From Archivesica marissinica (lineage: Eukaryota; Mollusca; Bivalvia; Venerida; Vesicomyidae), in assembly GCA_014843695.1 (NCBI GenBank), contig CM026395.1, forward strand, positions 46,657,998 to 46,721,997: 64,000 nt of DNA. The letters are read 5' to 3'. Every line of letters begins with the position of its first letter. Positions within the stretch are counted from its first letter, which is position 1. Both the position numbers and the translations under genes were made by a program. The notes beneath the pieces were generated by a model. The model was not told where the DNA came from. It worked only from the letters and a program-made list of their open reading frames with translations, and did no database searches. Positions 24,899 through 37,000 of the stretch are shown here, in pieces.

Positions 24899-25172
24899 GA
24901 CGGATCTGTAGTCCAGTGGTAACAGGCTGGACTGGTAATCCAGGGATCACAGGTTCGATCCCCCGTCTGATCCTAATAAAATTAACAATCTTTCAGATGG
25001 GATGTTAAACAGAGGTCTCGTGTCGGTGCTTTACACCATGCACGTAAAAGATCCAGAGGAGACTCTGGAATGGGTCTCTGTCTGTATCATTGCACTATCC
25101 TCGAAAAATCTAAATGACTAATCTCTTCAGGAGGTGTCGCTGGTAACTGGTAGCAACGATAAATAAATGTAA
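24899..25172 (+). mobile_element. tRNA-headed SINE, family A
   Basis: Head GACGGATCTGTAGTCCAGTG, B-box GGTTCGATCC, body TCGTGTCGGTGCTTTAC, tail TAGCAACGATAAATAAATG. It is followed after about 25 bp by a second copy in the same orientation. Confidence 0.85.
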
Positions 25173-25196
25173 AACACACACACACTGATTGGCTAC

Positions 25197-25476
25197 AGAC
25201 AGATCTGTAGTCCAGTGGTTAACACGCTGGACTGGTAATCTAGGGATCGCAGATTTGACCCCCCCATTTGACCCTAATAAAATTAACAGTCTTTCAGATG
25301 GGACTTTAAACCGAGGTCTTATGTAGGTGCTGTACACCGTGCACATAAAAGAACCAGGTGAGACTCTGGAATGGGTCTCTGTCTGTATCATTGCACTATC
25401 CTCCAAAAATCTAAATGACTAATCTCTTCAGGAGGCGTTGCTCATATGGTCAACCGGTAGCGACGATAAATAAACG
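25197..25476 (+). mobile_element. tRNA-headed SINE, family A
   Basis: Second of two direct copies. Head GACAGATCTGTAGTCCAGTG, a B box degenerated to GATTTGACCC, and tail CCGGTAGCGACGATAAATAA. Spaced about 300 bp from its neighbour, start to start. Confidence 0.85.
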
Positions 25477-25934
25477 TAAAACACACACTGATTGACTGAG
25501 CAGGTATTGTCACCTATAGTGAAAGTGACTTCTAAAAATTAAAATATAATATATGAGCTGCATTTTGGAATATTTTAGAATATTTGCATAATATTTGGCA
25601 AATAAACAGCATATTATAAATGCAGGTGTCATTGCAACATTCACCACCAAATTACCTTCAGAGTAGGGGGTGAGTGCCTTTAGTGGGAAATTAAAAAAAC
25701 ACAATTGATCAACCATATTGATATTTTCTTGTGGTCCAAAGGTCAGTCTGTTGAAAAATACAGTGTTTTGTGCCAAACTATTTTTGGGGAAAACATAATG
25801 GCACTGTATGTTATAATGGTGGCCTATGGAGATTTCAATAGTGGTGTCTGACCTTTACCCAAACAATAATAAGCAGATTCCGAAGACAATGTGAATGTTA
25901 AACATATTTCTAATATCTACAAAATGAATGTGTA

Positions 25935-26440
25935 AATGCACAACTAGACTATATTGTACAATGGATATGTAACATTGATGCACAACTAGACTATATTGTA
26001 CAATGGATATGTAACATTGATGCACAACTAGACTATATTGTACAATAGATATGTAACATTGATGCACAACTAGACTATATTGTACAATGGATATGTAACA
26101 TTGATGCACAACTAGACTATATTGTACAATGGATATGTAACATTGATGCACAACTAGACTATATTGTACAATGATATGTAACATTGATGCACAACTAGAC
26201 TATATTGTACAATGGATATGTAACATTGATGCACAACTAGACTATATTGTACAATGGATATGTAACATTGATGCACAACTAGACTATATTGTACAATGGA
26301 TATGTAACATTGATGCACAACTAGACTATATTGTACAATAGATATGTAACATTGATGCACAACTAGACTATATTGTACAATAGATATGTAACATTGATGC
26401 ACAACTAGACTATATTGTACAATGGATATGTAACATTGAT
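25935..26440. repeat. 42-bp tandem array
   Basis: Twelve copies of a unit starting TTGATGCACAACTAGACTAT and ending GGATATGTAACA. One copy lost a G (near 26170), which breaks the otherwise open minus-strand frames; this argues against selection on the frame. Confidence 0.96.
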
Positions 26441-26470
26441 GCCATGCGATTTTGTTCCAATAAGACAGAC

Positions 26471-27911
26471 TTAAAGCAGCATTACATCGTATGAAATAAA
26501 AGATATTTGAAAAATTCAAATTTTACGTATGGGTAGCAATGCTGCTACACATTCTAACATTATACTTATGTTCAATTGGTAAACAATGTTTGTTTGCGAT
26601 AAAACAAACTCGAAACCGAAAGTAGGACTTTCCGAGTCGATCAGTCACGCATTTGTTTACAACCAGAATGCATCGTCCGCACTTGTTTACATTCGGAATG
26701 CATCGTCCGCACTTGTTTACATTCGGAATGCATCGTCCGCACTTGTTTACAACCAGAATGCATCGTCCGCACTTGTTTACAACCAGAATGCATCGTCCGC
26801 ACTTGTTTACATTCGGAATGCATCGTCCGCACTTGTTTACATTCGGAATGCATCGTCCGCACTTGTTTACATTCGGAACGCATCGTCCGCACTTGTTTAC
26901 ATTCGGAATGCATCGTCCGCACTTGTTTACATTCGGAACGCATCGTCCGCACTTGTTTACATTCGGAATGCATCGTCCGCACTTGTTTACATTCGGAATG
27001 CATCGTCCGCACTTGTTTACATTCGGAATGCATCGTCCGCACTTGTTTACAACCAGAATGCATCGTCCGCACTTGTTTACAACCAGAATGCATCGTCCGC
27101 ACTTGTTTACATTCGGAATGCATCGTCCGCACTTGTTTACATTCGGAATGCATCGTCCGCACTTGTTTACATTCGGAACGCATCGTCCGCACTTGTTTAC
27201 ATTCGGAACGCATCGTCCGCACTTGTTTACATTCGGAACGCATCGTCCGCACTTGTTTACATTCGGAACGCATCGTCCGCACTTGTTTACATTCGGAACG
27301 CATCGTCCGCACTTGTTTACATTCGGAACGCATCGTCCGCACTTGTTTACATTCGGAATGCATCGTCCGCACTTGTTTACATTCGGAATGCATCGTCCGC
27401 ACTTGTTTACATTCGGAACGCATCGTCCGCACTTGTTTACATTCGGAATGCATCGTCCGCACTTGTTTACATTCGGAATGCATCGTCCGCACTTGTTTAC
27501 AACCGGAACGCATCGTCCGCACTTGTTTACATTCGGAATGCATCGTCCCCATTTGTCCCACTTTGCCTTTTTAATTAAATTACTTGATATGTTGATTCAT
27601 GCCTCTGTTAGCTAAGTCCTTTAGGGACATTTCTACATCCCCGCGAGGGGTTCGACATTAGAGGAAGACAGATAGATAGTCTTTCATGTTCAAAATATAT
27701 ACGTTGTTTTCTATATCCTCTGTTGTTTCACGCATGCGCGCTGTGCGTGTTTACATTTCTGTGTTGATAAACAAATTCGCGTATACGACGGTTTAAATTT
27801 ATTGGAATGTTATCGTTTCTGAGCGACTATTTTCGATTTTTGTAAACACACACACATTAGTATTTATATTTTACCCAAAACATCCTTTATTACGATGTAA
27901 TGCTGCTTTAA
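26471..27911. mobile_element. DNA element M6 enlarged by an internal minisatellite
   Basis: Terminal inverted repeats of about 21 nt: left TTAAAGCAGCATTACATCGT, right end ACGATGTAATGCTGCTTTAA. The left interior (GGGTAGCAATGCTGCTAC, TTGGTAAACAATG, GTAGGACTTTCCGAGTC) matches elements at 14133 and 19183. The 30-bp array (26648-27547) sits where those elements have one TTCGGAACGCATCG segment. The right interior contains CCCCGCGAGGGGTTCGACAT, also seen in degraded form near 17297. No transposase frame. Confidence 0.75.
26648..27547. repeat. 30-bp tandem array inside M6
   Basis: Thirty units of exactly 30 bp: CATCGTCCGCACTTGTTTAC plus ATTCGGAATG, ATTCGGAACG or AACCAGAATG. No length change in 900 bp. 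Variants occur in runs (six consecutive ACG units from about 27160 to 27340), as expected from local unit copying. Frames are open on both strands only because 30 is divisible by three. Confidence 0.97.
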
Positions 27912-28244
27912 ATAGTGTTCACAATTTCTTTCCAGGCCAATATAATGTCTAGCTTATGACAATATCTCAGATAAAGCTATTAAAATATGTCAGATTAACG
28001 GAATATATCAGATATATTGCAGGCCTACAAACAATATCGAATGCACGTTCACTGTACATTTGATAAATAATCCGAAATAACGGTACAAATTCACCTAAAT
28101 AGAAAAGTATACAAATCAAAACTAAAACCTACTGGCAATCAACTATGACAATACTTGAACGATGAATGCAACTATGAATACGATGCCATACATATGACAG
28201 AAGCAGTGAGGGTTCACAGAACAGCCAATCACACGATTGCTTAC
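27912..28244. other. Intronic spacer
   Basis: AT-rich sequence between element M6 and the exon at 28245. Nothing else supported. Confidence 0.5.
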
Positions 28245-28448
28245 ATCAACGAATGATTTGGACCTTGTGAGTGGTGGTATATCTCTATGATGGTGTTGTC
28301 TGACTCTGTCATACTGAATCACTCCACCATTTTGTTCAGCCTCGTTGTGAAGGTCACCCTCATCCTCGCCAAACACATACAGACTTATCAGGTCGTCATC
28401 TCGCTCTCCTTTGCTCGCAGCTTTTGTCTTGCTTTTCTCAATATTCTT
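28245..28448 (-). CDS. Internal exon of the CaaX-ended unknown gene
   Basis: Minus-strand exon of exactly 204 nt (68 codons), phase 0 on both sides. Acceptor GATTACAG above 28448 and donor GTAAGC below 28245. The peptide opens KNIEKSKTKAASKGERDDDL, passes an acidic stretch (FGEDEGDLHNEAEQNG), then a His/Arg patch (DRVRQHHHRDIPPLTRSKSF) and ends SFVD. RSKSF could be a basophilic kinase site; that is inference. If the donor were ignored the frame would run 26 more codons to a stop, but the strong donor and the in-frame match to the exon at 19932 favour splicing. Composition suggests a disordered, charged cytoplasmic region. Confidence 0.65.
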
Positions 28449-28581
28449 CTGTAATCAACAATACATGTCCAGACCGGCAATAGTTACGCTATGAAGCTAC
28501 AATACGCTACTCTAACGATGCTACAACATCATACAGATATATAAAAGTTCATAGAACACCAACATGTATGTCAGGTTGTAC

Positions 28582-28628
28582 TTTTATTTCATGTTCAGCT
28601 TCTTCTCCGCTTTCTCCAGCACCATCAT
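28582..28628 (-). CDS. Short internal exon of the CaaX-ended unknown gene
   Basis: Minus-strand exon of 47 nt: acceptor TTTAG above 28628, donor GTACAA below 28582. Read with two leading bases it gives DDGAGESGEEAEHEIK, acidic and Gly/Glu-rich, and leaves phase 0, fitting the next exon (HEIK|KNIEKSK). The missing preceding exon must end with one base of a codon. The donor is not the commonest consensus, so confidence is moderate. No earlier exon was found up to the tyrosinase; it may lie in repeats, in the gap, or outside the window. Confidence 0.45.
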
Positions 28629-28669
28629 CTAAACAACAAGTAGATCTAACTGAAGCTATGAAAAGTAAG

Positions 28670-28870
28670 CGCCTATGTTCTAACACAAAATTGTATGAAG
28701 CTTTGATGAACAATTAGCGCCTATGTTCCTCTAACACAAAATTGTATGAAGCTTTGATGAACAATTAGCGCCTATGTTCCTCTAACACAAAATTGTATGA
28801 AGCTTTGATGAACAATTAGCGCCTATGTTCCTCTAACACAAAATTGTACGAAGCTAATTGTAAAATAACG
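28670..28870. repeat. 51-bp tandem array
   Basis: Four copies of a unit starting AATTGTATGAAGCTTTGATG and ending CTCTAACACAA, with decayed half-copies on both sides (28655 and 28855-28890). Confidence 0.93.
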
Positions 28871-29044
28871 CCTATGCTCCTTTAACAAAATATTCTTCGT
28901 AGCTAAATTAGCGTCTTAATTTGCTGCTTTAAAATCAACCTGTACCTACAAGAAGCATATTTCATCGTCGCGGGTAACTTGTACTACCCAATCAAATAAA
29001 CAACGCAAGTTATTGTAGCAACATATAATAAAAAATCGAGAAGA

Positions 29045-29255
29045 CTTAATAATTAGTACAATTGTCTCACCATACTATTAGTACAATTGTCTCACCATAC
29101 TATTAGTACAATTGTCTCACCATACTATTAGTACAATTGTCTCACCTTACTATTAGTACAATTGTCTCACCATACTATTCGTACAATTGTCTCACCATAC
29201 TATTAGTACAATTGTCTCACCTTACTATTAGTACAATTGTCTCACCTTACTATTA
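29045..29255. repeat. 26-bp tandem array
   Basis: Eight copies of ATTAGTACAATTGTCTCACC+ATACTA, with CTTACTA in three copies. Confidence 0.95.
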
Positions 29256-29439
29256 TGTAAGTTGTTTGGGTTCAGGTATGATACACTATAAACATGACCA
29301 ATACTTTCTCCCCACTACAAACCTAACATTAATGACTGTAAGGAAAGTAAGGCATGCACTTGAAATCTAAACAGTTTGAAACTCGTGATTGGCCAAATAT
29401 TAATAACATCTAAACTTCAGTTATTATTCATATCAATAA

Positions 29440-30090
29440 ATATGTCAGTGTGCCTGCAATAATGCTTATAATGTCAGTGTTACCTGCAATAATACTTATA
29501 ATGTCAGTGTTACCTGCAATAATACTTATAATGTCAGTGTTACCTGCAATAATGCTTATAATGTCAGTGTGCCTGCAATAATGCTTATAATGTCAGTGTT
29601 ACCTGCAATAATACTTATAATGTCAGTGTGCCTGCAATAATGCTTATAATGTCAGTGTTACCTGCAATAATACTTATAATGTCAGTGTTACCTGCAATAA
29701 TACTTATAATGTCAGTGTTACCTGCAATAATGCTTATAATGTCAGTGTGCCTGCAATAATGCTTATAATGTCAGTGTTACCTGCAATAATACTTATAATG
29801 TCAGTGTGCCTGCAATAATGCTTATAATGTCAGTGTTACCTGCAATAATACTTATAATGTCAGTGTTACCTGCAATAATACTTATAATGTCAGTGTTACC
29901 TGCAATAATGCTTATAATGTCAGTGTGCCTGCAATAATGCTTATAATGTCAGTGTTACCTGCAATAATACTTATAATGTCAGTGTGCCTGCAATAATGCT
30001 TATAATGTCAGTGTTACCTGCAATAATACTTATAATGTCAGTGTTACCTGCAATAATACTTATAATGTCAGTGTTACCTGCAATAATGCT
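29440..30090. repeat. 29/30-bp array with a 178-bp higher-order unit
   Basis: Base unit TAATGCTTATAATGTCAGTG+TTACCTGCAA. Three unit types can be told apart: A (29 bp, GTGCCTG then TGCTT), B (30 bp, GTTACCTG then TACTT) and C (30 bp, GTTACCTG then TGCTT). Their order is A B B C A B repeated, three full rounds plus A B B C. The rounds are almost identical. Confidence 0.95.
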
Positions 30091-30361
30091 CTATTATTTT
30101 ATTTATTTTTTATTTATTTATTTTAAAATCTTACTTTTGTACATACATGGAAACATTAATACAACAATTGAAACAAACAAGTAAATTGGAAATGGGTCGG
30201 GAGCAACAAATTCTGCCAACATCAGCAATCAGAAATGTGTTTTAGAAATAAGGGTGAATAACTTGGGGTGGGGATAAGAAAAGATATACAGAGAAAAGCT
30301 AACATTTCTATATACGACAGATCTGTTCTGAGGGGAATAGAGAGCGACTGTTAGCCTTATA

Positions 30362-30850
30362 TAACCCTTTGCCTGCTGAGGAAATAAAATCACATTTGCA
30401 AACACCATAGATCCAGATCAGCCATGGCGTAGCTCCACGTCTGATCAAGATCTTTGTTGTTTGCTATTCAGCCAAATGTTTTAGCTCCATTATCCGAATA
30501 TAAACAGCATAGAGCCATCTGATCTGGCTTTATGCTGTTTGCCAAAGAATGTGCCATCTGATCTGGCTTTATGCTGTTTGCCAAAGAATGTTCCGTCTGA
30601 TCTGGCTTTATGCTGTTTGCCAAAGAATGTGCCATCTGATCTGGCTCTATGCTGTTTGCCAAAGAATGTTCCGTCTGATCAGGCTCTATGCTGTTTGCCA
30701 AAGAATGTGCCATCTGATCTGGCTCTATGCTGTTTGCCAAAGAATGTTCCGTCTGATCAGGCTCTATGCTGTTTGCCAAAGAATGTGCCGTTTGCTCAGG
30801 CTCTATGCTGTTAATTTTATTTTATCTGCCGCTCGCGTGCAAAGGGTTAA
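30362..30850. mobile_element. MITE, family M1, enlarged by an internal array
   Basis: Left end TAACCCTTTGCCTGC, right end GCGTGCAAAGGGTTAA. The interior has GCAAACACCATAGATCCAGA, TCAGCCATGGCG and TTGTTTGCTATTC as in other M1 copies, but is twice their length because of the 39-bp array at 30505-30810. Confidence 0.75.
30505..30810. repeat. 39-bp tandem array inside an M1 MITE
   Basis: Seven to eight copies of a unit containing CTATGCTGTTTGCCAAAGAA and CATCTGATCTGGCT. TGTGCCAT and TGTTCCGT alternate, so the true repeating block is a 78-bp dimer. Single-copy M1 elements have one CATCTGATCTGGCTCTATGC-like segment in the same position. Confidence 0.93.
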
Positions 30851-31189
30851 TTACCATCTCAACTGTTTTATTACATCAGGTGAATTGTAGAAAAGACAGA
30901 AGGCAAGACTGAGTCTCTTGTCTTTTCTGAGACAAACTAAATGAATTTATTTTTAACAATAAATAATCCAATATTCTATTCATGCCACCCTTTGATTAAG
31001 ACATGTTTAGTTTTAGTGGGGAAACATTACTGTCATGTTACATGCATGCAACTGACATTTGTCATAAACTATGAACATACATCACAATATTATGACATCA
31101 CAAGTTTTATATGCTTCAGTGCCAGATAAAGTACAATTAATCCGGCAGGCCACGTTTGCATTTTGTATGAACATGGGATATGATGTGAT
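30851..31189. other. Non-coding spacer
   Basis: AT-rich, no exon supported. Confidence 0.45.
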
Positions 31190-31420
31190 TTAAAGTCGCA
31201 CCAAATACTTAGGGCATATGGCGACTCCAGCTATTATTGGTCGAGGAAGACCCTGGGTGCCCCTACAAGCAGTATTTCAGGCACGGACGGGCACACAGGT
31301 AGGATCTACCGCAAGCCAGCTGGATTTTACATCCCCGTGGGATTCGAACCTACAACAGTGAAGGGTTATTGATTTGAAGTCAACAACCTGAAACGCTCGG
31401 CCACGGCAGCAAGTAATATA
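31190..31420 (-). mobile_element. tRNA-headed SINE, family D (UCA-anticodon-like head)
   Basis: The minus-strand head reads TGCCGTGGCCGAGCGTTTCA, then TTGACTTCAAATCAA, then GTAGGTTCGAATCCCACGGG. A-box and B-box are recognisable, and the anticodon loop CTTCAAA has TCA in the anticodon position. The body continues with the complement of GGTCGAGGAAGACCCTGGGT and GACGGGCAC. The missing D-arm bases and long variable region indicate a SINE or pseudogene rather than a working tRNA. Confidence 0.55.
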
Positions 31421-31689
31421 TCGAGATACACTAGTGAACAAGCCAACATCCCTATAGGTTTGAATGGTTAAATATTGTACAAATATCTGGAATACAATCA
31501 TTGAAACTATTGGAATGGTTATAATTATTGTATACCTGCTCCGACTGTTATAAAACACAAGGTGGTAGTTTAAAACATTTGTTAAGGGTTTCATTTCAAA
31601 CATTTTGCTTATGGTTATATTTTAATAGCATGCAGTTTATCCCCTTCTCCCCCCCTCCCCCGATCCAAGGTGGCATGCTAATATACTGA

Positions 31690-33455
31690 TAGGGTACAAC
31701 CACCTATCTACGGCCCGTCATTGAGTACAACCACCTATCTACGGCCGTCATTGAGTACAACCACCTATCTACGGCCGTCATTGAGTACAACCACCTATCT
31801 ACGGCCATCATTGAGTACAACCACCTATCTACGGCTGTCATTGTAGAGTACAACCACCTATCTATGGCCGTCATTGTAGGGTACAACCACCTATCTACGG
31901 CCGCCATTGAGCACAACCACCTATCTACGGCCGTCATTGTAGGGTACAACCACCTATCTACAGCCGTCATTGTAGGGTACAACCACCTATCTACAGCCGT
32001 CATTGAGTACAACCACCTATCTATGGCCGTCATTGAGTACAACCACCTATCTACGGCCGTCATTGAGTACAACCACCTATCTACAGCCGTCATTGTAGGG
32101 TACAACCACCTATCTACAGCCGTCATTGAGTACAACCACCTATCTATGGCCGTCATTGAGTACAACCACCTATCTACGGCCGTCATTGAGTACAACCATC
32201 TATCTATGGCCGTCATTGAGTACAACCACATATCTACAGCCATCATTGAGTACAACCACCTATCTACGGCCGTCATTGAGTACAACCACCTATCTACAGC
32301 CGTCATTGAGTACAACCACCTATCTATGGCCGTCATTGTAGAGTACAACCACCTATCTACGGCCGTCATTGAGTACAACCACCTATCTACGGCCGTCATT
32401 GAGTACAACCACCTATCTACGGCCGTCATTGTAGGGTACAACCACCTATCTACAGCCGTCATTGAGTACAACCACCTATCTATGGCCGTCATTGAGTACA
32501 ACCACCTATCTACGGCCGTCATTGAGTACAACCACCTATCTACGGCCGTCATTGAGTACAACCACCTATCTACAGCCGTCATTGAGTACAACCACCTATC
32601 TACGGCCGTCATTGTAGAGTACAACCACCTATCTACGGCCGTCATTGAGTACAACCACCTATCTACGGCCGTCATTGAGTACAACCACCTATCTACGGCC
32701 GTCATTGTAGGGTACAACCACCTATCTACAGCCGTCATTGAGTACAACCACCTATCTACGGCCGTCATTGAGTACAACCACCTATCTACGGCCGTCATTG
32801 AGTACAACCACATATCTACAGCCATCATTGAGTACAACCACCTATCTACGGCCATCATTGTAGAGTACAACCACCTATCTACGGCCGTCATTGAGTACAA
32901 CCACCTATCTACGGCCGTCATTGAGTACAACCACCTATCTACAGCCGTCATTGTAGGGTACAACCACCTATCTACAGCCATCATTGAGTACAACCACCTA
33001 TCTACGGCCGTCATTGAGTACAACCACCTATCTACGGCCGTCATTGAGTACAACCACCTATCTACGGCCGTCATTGTAGGGTACAACCACCTATCTACAG
33101 CCGTCATTGTAGGGTACAACCACCTATCTACAGCCGTCATTGAGTACAACCACCTATCTACGGCCGTCATTGAGTACAACCACCTATCTACAGCCGTCAT
33201 TGTAGGGTACAACCACCTATCTACAGCCGTCATTGAGTACAACCACCTATCTACGGCCGTCATTGAATACAACCACCTATCTACGGCCGTCATTGTAGGG
33301 TACAACCACCTATCTACAGCCGTCATTGTAGGGTACAACCACCTATCTACAGCCGTCATTGAGTACAACCACCTATCTACGGCCGTCATTGAGTACAACC
33401 ACCTATCTACAGCCGTCATTGAGTACAACCACCTATCTACGCCCGTCATTGATAG
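31690..33455. repeat. 30/33-bp tandem array
   Basis: About 57 units of GAGTACAACCACCTATCTAC+GGCCGTCATT (30 bp), interspersed with units carrying GTAGGG or GTAGAG before TACAACC (33 bp). GGCC, AGCC and TATGGCC variants recur in the same order, so multi-unit blocks have been copied. Because 30 and 33 are both divisible by three, frames of 539 and 581 codons stay open; the peptides are pure repeats. Confidence 0.97.
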
Positions 33456-33504
33456 CTTAGTAGCAGATCATAATCCATGCTAAACACAAACCCACAAACA
33501 AACA

Positions 33505-33986
33505 TTTAACCTACAAATGCCAACTCCCCCAATATAACATTTAATTGTAGCCATCTACAAATGCCAACTCCCCCAATATAACATTTAATTGTAGCCATCT
33601 ACAAATGCCAACTCCCCCAATATAACATTTAATTGTAGCCATCTACAAATGCCAACTCCCCCAATATAACATTTAATTGTAGCCATCTACAAATGCCAAC
33701 TCCCCCAATATAACATTTAATTGTAACCATCTACAAATGCCAACTCCCCCAATATAACATTTAATTGTAGCCATCTACAAATGCCAACTCCCCCAATATA
33801 ACATTTAATTGTAACCATCTACAAATGCCAACTCCCCCAATATAACATTTAATTGTAACCATCTACAAATGCCAACTCCCCCAATATAACATTTAATTGT
33901 AACCATCTACAAATGCCAACTCCCCCAATATAACATTTAATTGTAGCCATCTACAAATGCCAACTCCCCCAATATAACATTTAATT
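33505..33986. repeat. 44-bp tandem array
   Basis: Eleven copies of a unit starting ACAAATGCCAACTCCCCCAA and ending TTGTAGCCATCT, with one recurrent variant (GTAACC). Confidence 0.96.
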
Positions 33987-34086
33987 GGTTTCATAAGCAC
34001 TTATTTCCGTATTGTTCAAATAACTTTGAAGAGGGCGACAAATGGCGTGTTGCACACGGACCCACATTTGAAATCAACATGGTTTC

Positions 34087-37000
34087 TAATACTATTAACC
34101 AAGCGTACATTTTGGAGTGGAACACACAACGTAGTTCACATATTAACCAAGCGTACATTTTGGAGTGGAACACACAATGTAGTTCACATATTAACCAAGC
34201 GTACATTTTGGAGTGGAACACACAGCGTAGTTCACATATTAACCAAGCGTACATTTTGGAGTGAAACACACAACGTAGTTCACACATTAACCAAGCGTAC
34301 ATTTTGGAGTGAAACACACAGCGTAGTTCACATATTAACCAAGCGTACATTTTGGAGTGGAACACACAATGTAGTTCACACATTAACCAAGCGTACATTT
34401 TGAAGTGAAACACACAGCGTAGTTCACACATTAACCAAGCGTACATTTTGGAGTGAAACACACAACGTAGTTCACACATTAACCAAGCGTACATTTTGGA
34501 GTGAAACACACAGCGTAGTTCACATATTAACCAAGCGTACATTTTGGAGTGGAACACACAATGTAGTTCACACATTAACCAAGCGTACATTTTGGAGTGG
34601 AACACACAATGTAGTTCACACATTAACCAAGCGTACATTTTGGAGTGAAACACACAGCGTAGTTCACACATTAACCAAGCGTACATTTTGGAGTGAAACA
34701 CACAGCGTAGTTCACACATTAACCAAGCGTACATTTTGGAGTGAAACACACAACGTAGTTCACACATTAACCAAGCGTACATTTTGGAGTGAAACACACA
34801 GCGTAGTTCACACATTAACCAAGCGTACATTTTGGAGTGAAACACACAACGTAGTTCACACATTAACCAAGCGTACATTTTGGAGTGAAACACACAGCGT
34901 AGTTCACACATTAACCAAGCGTACATTTTGGAGTGAAACACACAGCGTAGTTCACACATTAACCAAGCGTACATTTTGGAGTGAAACACACAGCGTTGTT
35001 CACACATTAACCAAGCGTACATTTTGGAGTGAAACACACAGCGTAGTTCACACATTAACCAAGCGTACATTTTGGAGTGAAACACACAACGTAGTTCACA
35101 CATTAACCAAGCGTACATTTTGGAGTGAAACACACAGCGTAGTTCACACATTAACCAAGCGTACATTTTGGAGTGAAACACACAGCGTAGTTCACACATT
35201 AACCAAGCGTACATTTTGGAGTGAAACACACAGCGTAGTTCACACATTAACCAAGCGTACATTTTGGAGTGAAACACACAGCGTAGTTCACACATTAACC
35301 AAGCGTACATTTTGGAGTGAAACACACAGCGTAGTTCACACATTAACCAAGCGTACATTTTGGAGTGAAACACACAGCGTAGTTCACACATTAACCAAGC
35401 GTACATTTTGGAGTGAAACACACAGCGTAGTTCACACATTAACCAAGCGTACATTTTGGAGTGAAACACACAGCGTAGTTCACACATTAACCAAGCGTAC
35501 ATTTTGGAGTGAAACACACAGCGTAGTTCACACATTAACCAAGCGTACATTTTGGAGTGAAACACACAGCGTAGTTCACACATTAACCAAGCGTACATTT
35601 TGGAGTGAAACACACAGCGTAGTTCACACATTAACCAAGCGTACATTTTGGAGTGAAACACACAGCGTAGTTCACACATTAACCAAGCGTACATTTTGGA
35701 GTGAAACACACAGCGTAGTTCACACATTAACCAAGCGTACATTTTGGAGTGAAACACACAGCGTAGTTCACACATTAACCAAGCGTACATTTTGGAGTGA
35801 AACACACAGCGTAGTTCACACATTAACCAAGCGTACATTTTGGAGTGAAACACACAGCGTAGTTCACACATTAACCAAGCGTACATTTTGGAGTGAAACA
35901 CACAGCGTAGTTCACACATTAACCAAGCGTACATTTTGGAGTGAAACACACAGCGTAGTTCACACATTAACCAAGCGTACATTTTGGAGTGAAACACACA
36001 GCGTAGTTCACACATTAACCAAGCGTACATTTTGGAGTGAAACACACAGCGTAGTTCACACATTAACCAAGCGTACATTTTGGAGTGAACACACAGCGTA
36101 GTTCACACATTAACCAAGCGTACATTTTGGAGTGAAACACACAGCGTAGTTCACACATTAACCAAGCGTACATTTTGGAGTGAAACACACAGCGTAGTTC
36201 ACACATTAACCAAGCGTACATTTTGGAGTGGAACACACAGCGTAGTTCACACATTAACCAAGCGTACATTTTGGAGTGAAACACACAGCGTAGTTCACAC
36301 ATTAACCAAGCGTACATTTTGGAGTGAAACACACAGCGTAGTTCACACATTAACCAAGCGTACATTTTGGAGTGAAACACACAGCGTAGTTCACACATTA
36401 ACCAAGCGTACATTTTGGAGTGGAACACACAGCGTAGTTCACACATTAACCAAGCGTACATTTTGGAGTGAAACACACAGCGTAGTTCACACATTAACCA
36501 AGCGTACATTTTGGAGTGAAACACACAGCGTAGTTCACACATTAACCAAGCGTACATTTTGGAGTGGAACACACAGCGTAGTTCACACATTAACCAAGCG
36601 TACATTTTGGAGTGAAACACACAGCGTAGTTCACACATTAACCAAGCGTACATTTTGGAGTGAAACACACAGCGTAGTTCACACATTAACCAAGCGTACA
36701 TTTTGGAGTGAAACACACAGCGTAGTTCACACATTAACCAAGCGTACATTTTGGAGTGGAACACACAGCGTAGTTCACATATTAACCAAGCGTACATTTT
36801 GGAGTGAAACACACAGCGTAGTTCACACATTAACCAAGCGTACATTTTGGAGTGGAACACACAGCGTAGTTCACATATTAACCAAGCGTACATTTTGGAG
36901 TGGAACACACAGCGTAGTTCACATATTAACCAAGCGTACATTTTGGAGTGAAACACACAGCGTAGTTCACACATTAACCAAGCGTACATTTTGGAGTGAA

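Noticed and set aside
31320..31400. Selenocysteine tRNA gene (UCA anticodon loop on the minus strand)
   Set aside because: The arms do not fold into the long acceptor/extra-arm structure of tRNA-Sec, D-arm bases are missing and SINE body sequence continues downstream; better explained as a SINE head.
31704..33483. Open frames of 539 and 581 codons on opposite strands
   Set aside because: The 30/33-bp units keep both strands open; no non-repeat domain, signal peptide or splice context.
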